Below, in pieces: positions 34,169 through 44,429 of a stretch of 64,000 bases of DNA; positions within the stretch are counted from its first letter, which is position 1; every line of letters starts with the position of its first letter. Both the position numbers and the translations under genes were made by a program. The notes under the pieces are model-generated. The model made no database searches, was not told where the DNA came from, and saw only the letters and a list, made by a program, of their open reading frames with translations. Where the stretch lies: NCBI GenBank assembly GCA_036674765.1, contig JARVKI010000039.1:186001-250000 (forward strand), in the 5' to 3' direction. Source of the stretch: Seiridium cupressi. Its lineage: Eukaryota; Ascomycota; Sordariomycetes; Amphisphaeriales; Sporocadaceae.

Positions 34169-35825
34169 ATGGCCGTTGGTGATTCGAAGTCGAGGCAGTC
34201 AACTACTGCTGATGTCGAAACAGGCGGTTCGACCTATGAGCACGATCGCTCAGGCCTACCATCTTTTCTCATAGTTGAGCCGGGCGAGATTTATAAGCCC
34301 GACGCCGAGAACCGGCCCAGATGGTACCAGCGCCTGTTGGACGCCGGCGTGGAGGAGAATGGCATCAAGCCAGTCCCAGTCGAGAGAAGGACAAACACTT
34401 CGTACGACAACTTGTTCAGTGTCTTCTTTACAGCTTTACTTTGCGTATTGCCGTATGTCGTCCCCCTTCCCCACTCGCTGCGTTTGTACTAAACAGCTCA
34501 CAGTATACCGACTGGTATGCTTGCCACTCTGTCATTCGGGATGGGCTTGAGAGATGCTTCCCTGACTATCCTGTTCTTCTCCTTGCTTTGCTGCGTACCC
34601 CCGGCGTTCTTGGGATGTGGTGGGTACAAAACCGGACTGAGACAGTTGGTCCAAGCCCGATACTCATGGGGCCTTCATCTGGTCACGGTACCACTTCTTT
34701 TGAATGCTGCTACGATCACTGGCTTCTCGTTGATCGCGGCCATCGTTGGTGGCCAGACCATAGCAGCCATAGATCCTGGAAACGTGAGCGTAAATGTCGG
34801 AATCGTCATCATCATCGTGATTAGCTTTTTCATATCGCTACTGGGGGTTCGAGCGTTGCACGCCTGGGAGCGTTGGAGTTGGATACCAAACTTGATAGCT
34901 ATTCTTGTCGCGGTAGGATGCGGTGGCCATTTCCTTTTCCAGCAAGCTGAGGCAGTGCCCGCAGAGGCATCCACCGTCGTGTCCTATGGTGGTCTCATTG
35001 CCGGGTACTTCATCACTTTTGGTGGTACAGCTTCTGATTACTCAATCTACCATAATCCTAGGGCCTCTAAGTAAGTACAAATCTTCCTACCAAAAGTATC
35101 AATGGTTGGATAGCTAACAATAGTGAAGAGTGAAGATATTTACGTACATATATCTCGGCCTGCTCACGCCGTCTGTACCCCTCTTTATCGTCGGGGCAGC
35201 GATGGGCGGCGCTGTACCGGTTGTCGAAGGCTGGTCTGACGCGTACGAATCATACGGTGCTGGAGGTGTGCTTGCGGAAATGCTTAGTATTTCCGGTGGG
35301 TTTGGGAAATTCGTCCTGGTGTTGCTCGCATTGAGTGTACTTGGGAATATTGCCATCTCCATGTATTCTGTGGCCCTGAATCTCCAGATGATCCTACCAT
35401 TTTTTGCCAAGATCCCAAGATACTTCTTCATTCTGGCGGTCATCATCGTGATGATCCCCACGGCCATCAAAGCAGCAGAACAGTGGGAGGAATCTTTGGA
35501 GAACTTTCTTGCTCTGATTGGCTACTGGGCTGGTTGTTTCGATGCTGTGTTGATTGTAGAGCTGATCGTCTTTCGGCGAATGGACTTTTCAACCTTCGAC
35601 CATGCGATTTGGAACGTGGGAAAGAAGCTGCCATCAGGCATTCCCGCTATAGCAGCGTCCCTCTGCTCGATGGGCTTGGTAGTTCCGGGAATGGCTGAGG
35701 TTTGGTACACTGGGCCTATTGCTGAGACAACTGGTGACATAGGGTTCGAAATGGCCTTCTTCGTCACGGCCCTGTTCTATTTCCCTTTCCGTTGGTTAGA
35801 GATTAGGTTGCGCGGTCATCTTTAA
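34169..35825 (+). CDS. NCS1-family purine/cytosine permease (FCY2/FcyB-like)
   Basis: Exons 34169-34452, 34504-35070 and 35129-35825, with introns of 51 and 58 bp, encode 515 residues. The N-terminal cytosolic part has GVEENGIKPVPVERRTNTSY, matching the GVEERGI motif of the fungal FCY group. TM1 contains VLPIPTGMLATLSFGMGLRD, and the intron falls inside the conserved VLPIPTG. About 12 hydrophobic helices follow, among them the TM3 region GGYKTGLRQLVQARYSWG and the TM6 region ITFGGTASDYSIYHNP. NCS1 FCY members are proton symporters for cytosine, adenine, guanine and hypoxanthine at the plasma membrane. The precise base cannot be assigned. The second acceptor was chosen (GAAG before 35129) because the alternative at 35123 brings a stop. 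The gene is convergent with RIB7, with only 227 bp between stops. Confidence 0.88.
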
Positions 35826-36052
35826 ACCGGATATCTGCCTAAAAGCAGGACAGGGGGCAGATTAGATCAGTAAGCCCGAGGGCTGTGGCGCAGACTGGGA
35901 GGTGGCGGGAGACGATGACACTCGGCGCGTAGGAGATCGGGATGCGATGGGCGTGTTGGCGCCTAGTGCAACGGCAGAGCTGAGTCCTAGAAAAGTCTTG
36001 TAGGAAGGTATGCCAACAAGTAATAAAGGCCGTGAGTCGGCGTTTTCGCTCG

Positions 36053-36856
36053 TTATGTCTGTGAAGCGAGCCTCCCGCAGAGTACAACATCTTCACCGAG
36101 CGGAATCCAAGTGGTGCCGGTAAGTCGAGCAGCAGGGATCGGCTCGCCGAGTGATCCAAGCCTCCGAGGAGGAGACACAATTACGCCACCCTGGCCCAAC
36201 CAGGTGGGCGCAATGGTCAGTATGACCGAGTCGATGAGGTGGCACGATTCCGGTTCAAGCAATGAATTGATGATGTCCCCTCCTCCTTCGATCATGATGC
36301 TCTGCAAACCCTCGGCGGCGACGGCACGCAGCATATCGTCCCACTTGAAACGCTGCTTCGTCAAGCTGTCGTGGGCAAGGAAGACGTATTTTCCACCGTG
36401 TTCCTCGAGAAGGGCTCTCTGGCTTGACGGAGGAGTGCGATCCGAGGTAATTATGAATGGAGCCAGCCCACGTCCTGCCCGAACAAGCTGGAGTACCTTG
36501 CTCTCTCGCGTGAATTCCCAGCGCAACCTAGGATCTATCACAATTGGCCGGGGTTGCTGTGCAGTATCTACATCCTGCAGTCGACAGTTCAAGCCCGGGT
36601 CGTCAGCGATGGCGGTCCCCACTCCGACGCAAATGGCATCGTGCCGGCTGCGCAGGTAATGCGTCATGGCCTTGGATTGGGGACCGGAAAGAGCTGTCCT
36701 GGTTCCCGGCGCCAGTGAGAGGGCAGAGTCCAGAGACGTGGCGAACGTGAGGGTGACAAACGGCAGGGCGGGAGCCGTGTGCGCACGCGTAGGCGTGAGG
36801 TATGGCCCAAGTTTGCCGGCCTCAGATGGAGGGAAACGCAAAGTCTGGTCGGCCAT
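36053..36856 (-). CDS. rib7: 2,5-diamino-6-ribosylamino-4(3H)-pyrimidinone 5'-phosphate reductase
   Basis: A single exon of 267 codons starts with the ATG at 36856. The protein belongs to the RibD_C/dihydrofolate-reductase-like fold. The opening strand PFVTLTFATSLDSALSLAPG is the RIB7 signature. Next come SRHDAICVGVGTAIADDPGLNCR, PIVIDPRLRW and IMIEGGGDIINSLL, the glycine-rich NADPH-binding segment, and a C-terminal APTWLGQGG region. RIB7 uses NADPH to reduce the ribosyl moiety of the GTP-derived diaminopyrimidine, an early cytosolic step of riboflavin synthesis in fungi. Length and motif order match the fungal family. The gene is convergent with the NCS1 permease. Confidence 0.92.
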   Translation of the reverse strand: MADQTLRFPPSEAGKLGPYLTPTRAHTAPALPFVTLTFATSLDSALSLAPGTRTALSGPQSKAMTHYLRSRHDAICVGVGTAIADDPGLNCRLQDVDTAQQPRPIVIDPRLRWEFTRESKVLQLVRAGRGLAPFIITSDRTPPSSQRALLEEHGGKYVFLAHDSLTKQRFKWDDMLRAVAAEGLQSIMIEGGGDIINSLLEPESCHLIDSVILTIAPTWLGQGGVIVSPPRRLGSLGEPIPAARLTGTTWIPLGEDVVLCGRLASQT

Positions 36857-38150
36857 TACTCCCTGCTCGAACCAATGAATGATCTTCGAGGCTGCTTCTC
36901 GAGCCTCGCTTTGAAACCCACGAACGTGCGATGAGCTGGCTCACTAATCAAGAGCAACGGGCGATCGTGAAGGTGCGGAACAGCTGGGGAGCCCTTGCGA
37001 TGATCTGATATCTTATGCAGCTTGGTCCCAGGAGTTTATCTGGCCGGTGGCGAGCTGTATCGGTGAGAAGCTGTCCAATGGAAGAGATGATAAAAAGGAA
37101 AAAGTTTTGTGAGACCACTTGTGTGTAACGCGAGGGTAAGCTTCAAAGGTATCCTAGGCGGCAGGGGCGGCAGGCAGTGGCGGCAGGCAGCTAAGACGAG
37201 TGCTTCCGACAAGCCCGGATTGCATGGCAGACAGGAGTGTATTTTTGGAACGACACAAGGGCGAGCCACGAGTGGTAGGGCAGGCCGTCCGTGATTTCCA
37301 CGCAGGGAAAATGGATATTTGAGTACATTGTAACATTATCTGAAGGGAAGGAAGTCTTGCGCTCTGAGCCAAGGGTTGGGGGCTACCCTTTTGAGCCTAC
37401 CGGCGGCGGCTCCACCCAATTGGCTACATCAAATCAACCCATGCCCTGAGGTCGTCAGGGATGCACCCCAACCATTAGTGCACGCCAGCCCTCACCGGGC
37501 AGGCAACGCGCAGAGTATAATTGAGTATTTCTTTTGACACACGGCCTTGGATAAGAATGCATATGCACAAAACGCGGCCTCTTGCGTTCGAGTGGATTAG
37601 CGCATGTGTTTCTTGCAGCCCTGCCTGCTCATTTATTGAGTTTCAAACTGTCACGCACCAGGCACTTATCTGCTACATACATATGTACAACATTGGGCTC
37701 GGGTCATTTTCCACCACGGAAATCCCCCATTCTCTTCGGAAAGCCTTCCCTGGTGGTCCTATCTGCAATGCAACTCATCAGGAGAGACCAGGGGTAGGGT
37801 ATCTCTGGAACCAGCTTCCGGTGATCCCCGGTCACTCAGTTGACAACCCATGCGTTTTGTGACCAGTGAAGAACAAATGTCGCATCACCTCTGTCGGTTC
37901 TGCCGCCCTCGCCCGCGCCTGATTCCCCTTCTCGGGTGGCCACTGGACGTGCGAAGGATGAGGATTGGTGGCAATGGTTTCTGCGTGTTTATTTCTTCTT
38001 CTTTTATAAATATATGTGTTTTTATCTTTCTTCAGAAGAGAACAGCACGGTTCGAAATTGCTTACGTTTACTTGGGATGCCGTTACTAGGGTAGGTCAGC
38101 CGTCACGTCTTGGCCCAGGATGCAAGGGCAACAGTAGTAACTTAGTATAT
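36857..38150. other. RIB7 promoter side of a divergent intergenic region
   Basis: No gene is recognised. A GGCGGCAGG repeat lies at about 37158-37190, inside the likely RIB7 promoter or leader. Confidence 0.45.
37158..37190 (+). repeat. CGGCAGG short tandem repeat
   Basis: Imperfect tandem copies of a 7-8-bp CGGCAGG/GGGGCGG unit about 300 bp upstream of the RIB7 start codon. Non-coding. Confidence 0.65.
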
Positions 38151-38287
38151 TATGACAGCGCTTGGCAAATCAGAGCCTCGTCAACGCGTGCGCAGGTCTC
38201 AACTTAAAGCTCGGCATTTGTTTTCTTTGCCGCGTATAACCTGGTCCTCCGGAAACGTTTTATTCCACGCCGCCTCAAAATCGTACG

Positions 38288-39120
38288 TCAGTACATATGC
38301 GCACAACTTGAGGCTCGGCATTTTGCATTTTCGAAGACGTCGGCGGTATCGAGTCTTTCCGATGCCCCCTCCACTGAAGCGGACCCTCCGAAATCGTTCG
38401 CTCCCTGCGCAGACTTTATGCCATGAATAAAATTGATAGGCTCAGGACTGATGTATTGCTGGTCGGCGCGACTGCCGGCATAGAAAATGCTGTTGATTTC
38501 AACCCGAAATTGCTCGTCCCGGCTCTTGCTGCGACCAATATCACCGGGATGACCGTGCCAAATATATGCGTCTAGCTCATGTGTGAAGTTTTAGGATTGT
38601 TTTACGGGCTGAGCTTCAGTGAATTTGCAAGTGAGCCCGACTACCCGGTCCGAGTCATCAAACAAAACGACCTATTGTGTTGCGGTGGTGCAGTATCAGG
38701 TTGAAAATGACGTCGAGCTACTCATGGGCCGCGATGAACCACCAGCCTAAAGTGGGCATTCCGCGTTGACAGATCCTGGCGAAGATCGATTTTCTGCAGC
38801 GTGAAACAGAATTCGGGATCGATTTCAAGACGACGATGGCAGGTAGAGGTGGTATGCCGAGTCTTGGCCTGCCGGAAGAGTGCCGCCGGCAGCACGCCCC
38901 GATATACTTTTTAGTTTCTTTGGTGCCGTCCAGTCCGAGTTGAGGCTGGTACGTCCGAGGTCGAACGAGCTTGGGATGTACTCCGTACCAACGTATCCAT
39001 GTACACAAACTCTTGACCCACTTGGCCTGCTTTCTAGTGAGCAATTCATATATCTTGATTATGAACGTCTCTTCTTCGGACCATCTCCTGCAAATCAACC
39101 CATGGGGGCCTATCTGCGTC
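38288..39120 (-). other. Possible unrecognised multi-exon gene or relic (low confidence)
   Basis: On the minus strand several open stretches read like protein but lie in different phases. From left to right in translation order these are a frame with GTEYIPSSFDLGRTSLNSDW (about 39049-38825), one with LEIDPEFCFTLQKIDLRQD, one with DDSDRVVGLTCKFTEAQP, and a roughly 95-codon frame ending at 38288 with DAYIWHGHPGDIGRSKSR. Candidate GT-AG pairs exist between them, but I could not build one consistent model and recognise no family. It may be a decayed gene or chance. Confidence 0.2.
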
Positions 39121-39267
39121 TTCTTCTCCAGTACTGTGACACAGACACATCAATCAGGGCTGCTCTCTGAATCACTGTCGAACCAAGACTACTTACAGTC
39201 TTCCTCCCAATTGCACTCTTCTGCTCTCTGATAATTCCAGAGACAGTTGTTTGCAATTAATACGACC
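39121..39267 (+). promoter_or_regulatory. Pyrimidine-rich leader before the dioxygenase-like gene
   Basis: The bases before the ATG at 39268 are CT-rich with short CA and TCTCTG motifs, as is usual just upstream of fungal transcription starts. No specific operator is recognised. Confidence 0.35.
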
Positions 39268-41346
39268 ATGGGTGCTCTTCGACGTCCTGAGCCGGCTGCA
39301 GCTTTCGGCGCGTGCAGTCAGTCAGGTTTCATGACTGCTCCCACCAAGGCAGATCCATATAGATATCAAGTAGGCTTTGGAAACTTCTTCAACTCGGAGG
39401 CCATGTAAGTTTTCGCTCCGCCCCATGTGCTTGTACCCTACTCATAGGTTGCTGTCATAGTCCCGGCGTAATACCCGCAGCACAGAATACACCTCAAGTA
39501 TGCAAATATGGACTATACTCTGAGCAGTTGACCAGTACTGGTTTTATCGCATCGCGCAGTGCCATGCAGCATGTCTGGTTCTATAGAATCCTGCCAACGT
39601 TGGTTCAGGGGCCATCGGAGAAGTTATCTGACAATCTAGATGTAAGCAACCCTGTGTTCCGTACCCCTCCACTATAGTATATAGATCTGGGCTACTAATC
39701 ATGTTGGTCATGTCACAGCTTGAATCCGATTTCTCCACGAACAACGAGAAAGTCGACTTTCCTCCGAGTGCTCTATGCTGGCTTCCGTTCAAACTACCTT
39801 CTGATGACGAAGAAGTAGACTTTGTCCAGGGGCTCAAGACGATAGCTGGCAACGGAGACGCCACCATGAAGGAGGGTCTTGCTATCCACATCTACACCGC
39901 AAATGCTTCGATGGGAAACCGGGCGTTTTGCAGCAACGATGGAGACATGCTCATTATGCCCGAGCAAGGACGACTGGATATTCAAACCGAACTTGGAATG
40001 TGAGACCTCCTGCTTCCTTGACAGAAGTATCAGGTTCTAATTTTACAGGTTAATGATTCGGCCGGGAGAACTAGTCGTCATACAAGCTGGCATCAAGTTT
40101 AGAGTGTCCTTGCCAGATGGCCCATCAAGAGGATGTAAGTCAGGCCACCTGTGTTCAAGGTGCTGAGTCTGATAATCGCAGACGTTCAGGAGGTGTTCGG
40201 AAGTCACTACGAGTTACCGGACATGGGACCGATTGGTGCAAATGGCATGGCACTTCCCAGAAACTTCGAGTACCCTGTGGCTTCGTTTGATGAGGACCTT
40301 AGTGAATGGGAAGGTATGGTTGATCTCTTGACACCATGCACGGTACCTTTGCTAATGTCCCTCTAGTTGTGGTAAAATTGGCTGGTAAACTTTGGTCATA
40401 CAACCAGCAACACACGCCATTCGATGTAGTCGCTTGGCACGGAAAGTTTGTTATTCCCTGCTTCACCCGAAGGCCAGGACACTGACACTCGCCAGCTGCA
40501 TTCCGTACAAGTACGCCTTGGAGAAATTTATCAATTCTGCCGTCGTAGACAGGGACCAAAGCGACCCATCCATATACACTGTCCTGATGGCCAAGTCAAA
40601 GATACCGGGCATTGCGATTACCGAGGTGATGGCATTTACTCCAAAATGGAATGTCACAACCAATACTTTCAGGCCTCCTGTAAGTGCCTGCGGGACTGCG
40701 TAGGACGAACCGGAATTGGCGGCGCTGACGTTTTCTGTCGTAGTATTTTCACCGGAACATGGCCGCCGAGGTCATGGGAATCATCAGCGGGCCCTATGGT
40801 GGGAGCAGCCGTGACCTGCGTGCCGGTGGGCTTAGCTTCCAGTCGAGCTATACTCCACATGGGGGTAAGATCTACGGTTACTGTCGATCTGGGTCTTTGG
40901 GGACGCCTTACTGATTACGGCAGAAACTTACGAGGCTTACAAGGCGGCCACGACAGCTGAGCTGAAGCCCGAGAGAGTTGGCGAGGGGTTCCTGGGTAAG
41001 CTGCTTCTTTGCCTTCTTCTAAAGCCTTCTAGGTGAACCTTGGCCCCCGCGCTAATCCGCACCCTTCGCAAACTAGCCTTCATGTTCCATATTCCAACCC
41101 ACGTCGGGGTGACGAGGTATGCGCTCGAGCGGACGGGAGTGCTCAATTGTAAGTCGCCCGAGACGAATGATGGATTTGCCACTGCTGTTGGTCGAATCTT
41201 GGAAAGTTGTGGCTGACTCGAATCTAGCACCATCTCCGGCCTTGTTCGACTCAATGAAGCCACATTTCCTGGAGCGGAGGAGAGAGGTCAACACCGATTT
41301 GGAGAACATGGGACTTCCGCCGCTAGGCACGCCGAGGTCATGGTGA
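39268..41346 (+). CDS. Homogentisate 1,2-dioxygenase-like enzyme (divergent paralogue)
   Basis: Eleven exons give 487 residues: 39268-39404, 39461-39641, 39719-39999, 40049-40134, 40182-40313, 40367-40445, 40496-40679, 40744-40864, 40924-40995, 41077-41148 and 41228-41346. Phases agree throughout. The cupin-type fold is recognisable from YQVGFGNFFNSEAIPG, CKYGLYSEQLT, MLIMPEQGRLDIQTELG, FDVVAWHGN and FRPPYFHRNM. The Fe(II) ligands of human HGD (His335, Glu341, His371) correspond to His363, Glu369 and His399, with exactly the same spacing of 6 and 30. However, the positions of human His292 and His365 hold Gln320 and Gln393. The family opens the ring of homogentisate with O2 to give maleylacetoacetate. 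This protein may act on another para-diol. No maleylacetoacetate isomerase or fumarylacetoacetase lies nearby. It is about 40 residues longer than the usual 445, mainly at the N terminus and loops. Confidence 0.85.
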
Positions 41347-43238
41347 GAGGCGACGAGGCTCTATGAGCGGGCTGACGGATGGGAGACGAGCTACTATGAT
41401 ACCGCGATGCAGCAAACAGCGTGGCCGGTCCAGAGTATCGAACACAAAGCAAAGAGACTTTGCTAGTCGCACACAGTAGCTCAGGAAGCGATGGCGTTCC
41501 CACCTGTGACTCAATATAGGGATTAACTTGATTCTAATTCAGGTTTTCTTGGCGCTAAGGCTCTCCAGTACAGTAGCCATGCCTGCACTTCCTGTCTGCT
41601 GTCTGAACACCGGAAATGCTCCAATCGATTTGCAAAGAAATCCGCCTTGTCCGCGACTATAGACTTCAATCGCAGCAACTCTATCGCACCCATCCCTTAC
41701 CCTCCTCCGGGAATTGCCGCGTTTCGCAGCGACGAGTCACTGGTGGACCACGCAAGCTGGCGGCGACTACTGGCTGCGACGATTCCGATTGCGTAAGGCC
41801 GATACGTGTGCTCAGCCGGTGGCCTTCCAAATCATCTTTCGGACTTGCCCGAATTTGAAATACTCGGAGCTCCTACGAGGACCAGACGGCGCGGTGTGCA
41901 AGTACCACACGTATTTTGATTGACCACGAGGGTTGCGGGTGCGGGATGCCGCACTCGAGAAAAGATTACTCATTGCGATTGGAATGCTTGTTTATGCATG
42001 TACTTTGGCATCAAGTACTCCCTACCTGCCTGCGAGTATACATGCATGCCCTGCTCTCTCCCATCGCGTGCCTTTGCTTATCGCATCCATGTCGACCATC
42101 GGTATGTATCCATATCGATCTAAGATATCCCGCATCAGCGTTGCTGCCGGCGGCAACGTGCCTGCGCTATGCACCTACAGGGGCTGTCTCGTGGACCCTG
42201 AGTAGTATTAAGCAGAGAATATCCGCTAGCTCGCATGCGGAAGCCTGCGTGCCGTTGCATTGGCAGAGTGTTCCTCCTGACCGACTGCATGAGAGCGGAA
42301 AAAAGAACTCTCCCCTGAGAATCATATATGCACATCAATCCTCGCTGCGGTCGCTATGTCCGGATATTGCTTTGTGCTTCGTCTTTTCTGCAAAGAAAGA
42401 CTGCCCCGAGCCAATGATTGCTCGGAGCCCGCTACAGCTACCGGAGACCCGGCATATAGCCAGCCAATGGGCATGCAAAACTGAGTATGCACTCACCGGG
42501 CTTGAGTATGGCTTCGCAATGATGGACCGGCCTGGTCGGTGGTCGCTCCTCTCATCCGCTTGGATCGAGGGAACGAGGCGCAGCAGACGCCAAGCAACAC
42601 ACATAGCCACAAGTGGCGTCGCTCTCCTGCCATATGTACACTTGGTACCTTCCAAAGCTCAAGAACCCCTCCATCTTGAGACACAGAAGGTTTGCGAATT
42701 GCAGTGCTCAGCAACCAGGATCTCATTCACAGTAAGTCAAGACGGGCATGGTATGCTACCACAACCGTCTTCATGTCTCTTTTGCTTTCCATCGAACCAA
42801 GCCAAGGGCGGTTCACTTTCCTTATTCTTCTGAAGCTCCTATTGATTACGTCTTCTTGCGACCCCAAGTTCTGCTCGCAATCGCTTTGGGACGCCGAGGC
42901 TCTAACGCATCCGAGATATCCAGCACCCTCGTGATCCGAAAGTCTTGCTTCGCCACAATCTTGGAGTCGGGCAAATATTGCGCGTGCGCATCTAGCCAGC
43001 AGCTGAGTGATCACCATTCACACCCGGAAAAAGAAGCATCGTTGTCTTCCTTCCATCATCAGAAGCATCTCCACCATCACACTTTCCATACAACGAGAAC
43101 GGCAAGCGCATCACACAGCCAAGCATTCGCATCGTCAGCGCGCGTTCCTTGAAAAGCACCACAAGTACAGCTCTTAGCAATCAAACCTGTCAGCAGTCTC
43201 CGCCTTTCCCGCAAATACCACAAAACCGCCATACCAAA
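41347..43238. other. Intergenic; one long orphan frame
   Basis: The frame 41916-42833 (+, 305 codons) is open but starts with TTG, has a Cys/Ser/His-rich composition and no recognised domain. It is treated as chance. The rest holds the dioxygenase 3' region and the promoter of the CYSTM gene, with a CT- and CA-rich leader. Confidence 0.45.
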
Positions 43239-43559
43239 ATGTCGAAGCCTCATGATTATCCTCCTGCCTACGACGGCCCTCAACCGCCGCAAGCCTCCTA
43301 CCAACATCCTGGGCCTTACGGACAGAACCCAGGCAACAACGGCTACTACCAGTCGCAGCAGAACATGGGCTACCATCAACAAGGTCCCTACGCTCAAGGG
43401 GGTTACCAACAGCCGTACCAGCCGCAACAAGGAGGCTACTATCCGCAACCTGGCGCACATCCTCAACACCGGTACCAGGAGCCGAGCTCAAGCTCTGGCT
43501 GCTTGCAAGGAATTCTTGCTGGTCTGGCATGTTGCTGCTGTTTGGACTGTCTCTTCTAA
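43239..43559 (+). CDS. CYSTM-family cysteine-rich tail-anchored small protein
   Basis: A single exon of 106 residues starts at the ATG in CCAAAATGTCG. The first 80 residues are Pro/Gln/Tyr/Gly-rich (PPAYDGPQPPQASYQHPG, QQGGYYPQPG). The C terminus SSGCLQGILAGLACCCCLDC is the CYSTM module, a hydrophobic segment packed with cysteines that ends at LF. Yeast relatives such as YDL012C and YBR016W are small palmitoylated plasma-membrane proteins linked to stress tolerance. The disordered N-terminal part probably faces the cytosol. The leader is CT/CA-rich, consistent with strong expression, which is an inference. Confidence 0.85.
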   Translation: MSKPHDYPPAYDGPQPPQASYQHPGPYGQNPGNNGYYQSQQNMGYHQQGPYAQGGYQQPYQPQQGGYYPQPGAHPQHRYQEPSSSSGCLQGILAGLACCCCLDCLF

Positions 43560-44429
43560 ACGAGATGTTTCCGGCAAGAGAAAGAATAAAAAAGAGGGGT
43601 TTGGAACATGATCCCGCAGCTGTCGGAAGACATGCGACAAGAACCTTTCGTGCGATGAAGGCGGCAGGATCATCAAGATGCGTTGGCGAGCTCTCGCTCT
43701 TACACACATTCTACCCTCATATCGGCAGGCTATGCTATTAGAGGACTGGTTGTAACGACAAGCAGGCATTGGTCAGGCGTTCGGACAGCCTTGTTGTGTG
43801 CGGCAACGTCTGGAACGTGATCCACCGCTCGTTTTGGGGAATGATTCCTTTGTGTTGTTTGGGTCTGTAGTATAATCCTAATGAGAATGCATTTCTTTTC
43901 CGAGTACCCCGCAGCCGCGTGAGACATTGCCGCAACGTACAAGTCTTGTAGACGTTTGAACTTTTGAGCCAATCTACGACATAGTGTCACTGATTGATGT
44001 GCTAGATGCATGTTGTATTTGCTCTCTCGAGTTTGCGCCGTCTTCGACACTTCCCAGCTCCACTACTAGTGTAACTACACAAGTGTCTGCCAAGGTAAAC
44101 GGTCGGTTGATAAATGAATAAAAATGCCAGCAGCGCGATCATCTTGTACCATTTAATCTTCCACAGAGTAACTTGTGCTGTCCCGAGTTATTCTATCATT
44201 GCGCGTGCAGGAATACCATAAGTGCCAACTTGGTACATATCTCCTTCTCCTACATATATTCTTAAGTGTTATATTTCCCTGTTCAGCTCGTATTTCGCCA
44301 ATCACAAAGTATGGGAAACCCACGTACGTAATCAAGATGCAATGAATAAGGAGTATATACATGGCAAACAACGCTATCGAATGATCCATGGGTCGCCTTG
44401 CCCGACTCTCGCTGCCCAATTCCTCGAAC
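43560..44429. other. Convergent intergenic region, no gene seen
   Basis: These 870 bp between the ends of the CYSTM gene and the FAD monooxygenase hold both terminators. Frames are short and without motifs. AATAAA-like hexamers occur near 43587 and 44117. Confidence 0.45.

Noticed and set aside
35121..35128. Earlier acceptor AATAG for NCS1 exon 3
   Set aside because: It brings an immediate TGA in frame. The AG ending at 35128 restores the conserved KIFTYIYLGLLTPSVP helix.
36111..36659. 182-codon plus frame
   Set aside because: Antisense to the well-supported RIB7 coding sequence.
41916..42833. 305-codon plus-strand open frame
   Set aside because: It starts with TTG, has a Cys/His/Ser-rich composition, no domain and no splice context. 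A frame this long can occur by chance in 64 kb of this GC content.
43174..43707. 177-codon minus frame
   Set aside because: Antisense to the CYSTM gene; its length follows from the biased Pro/Gln codons of the sense strand.
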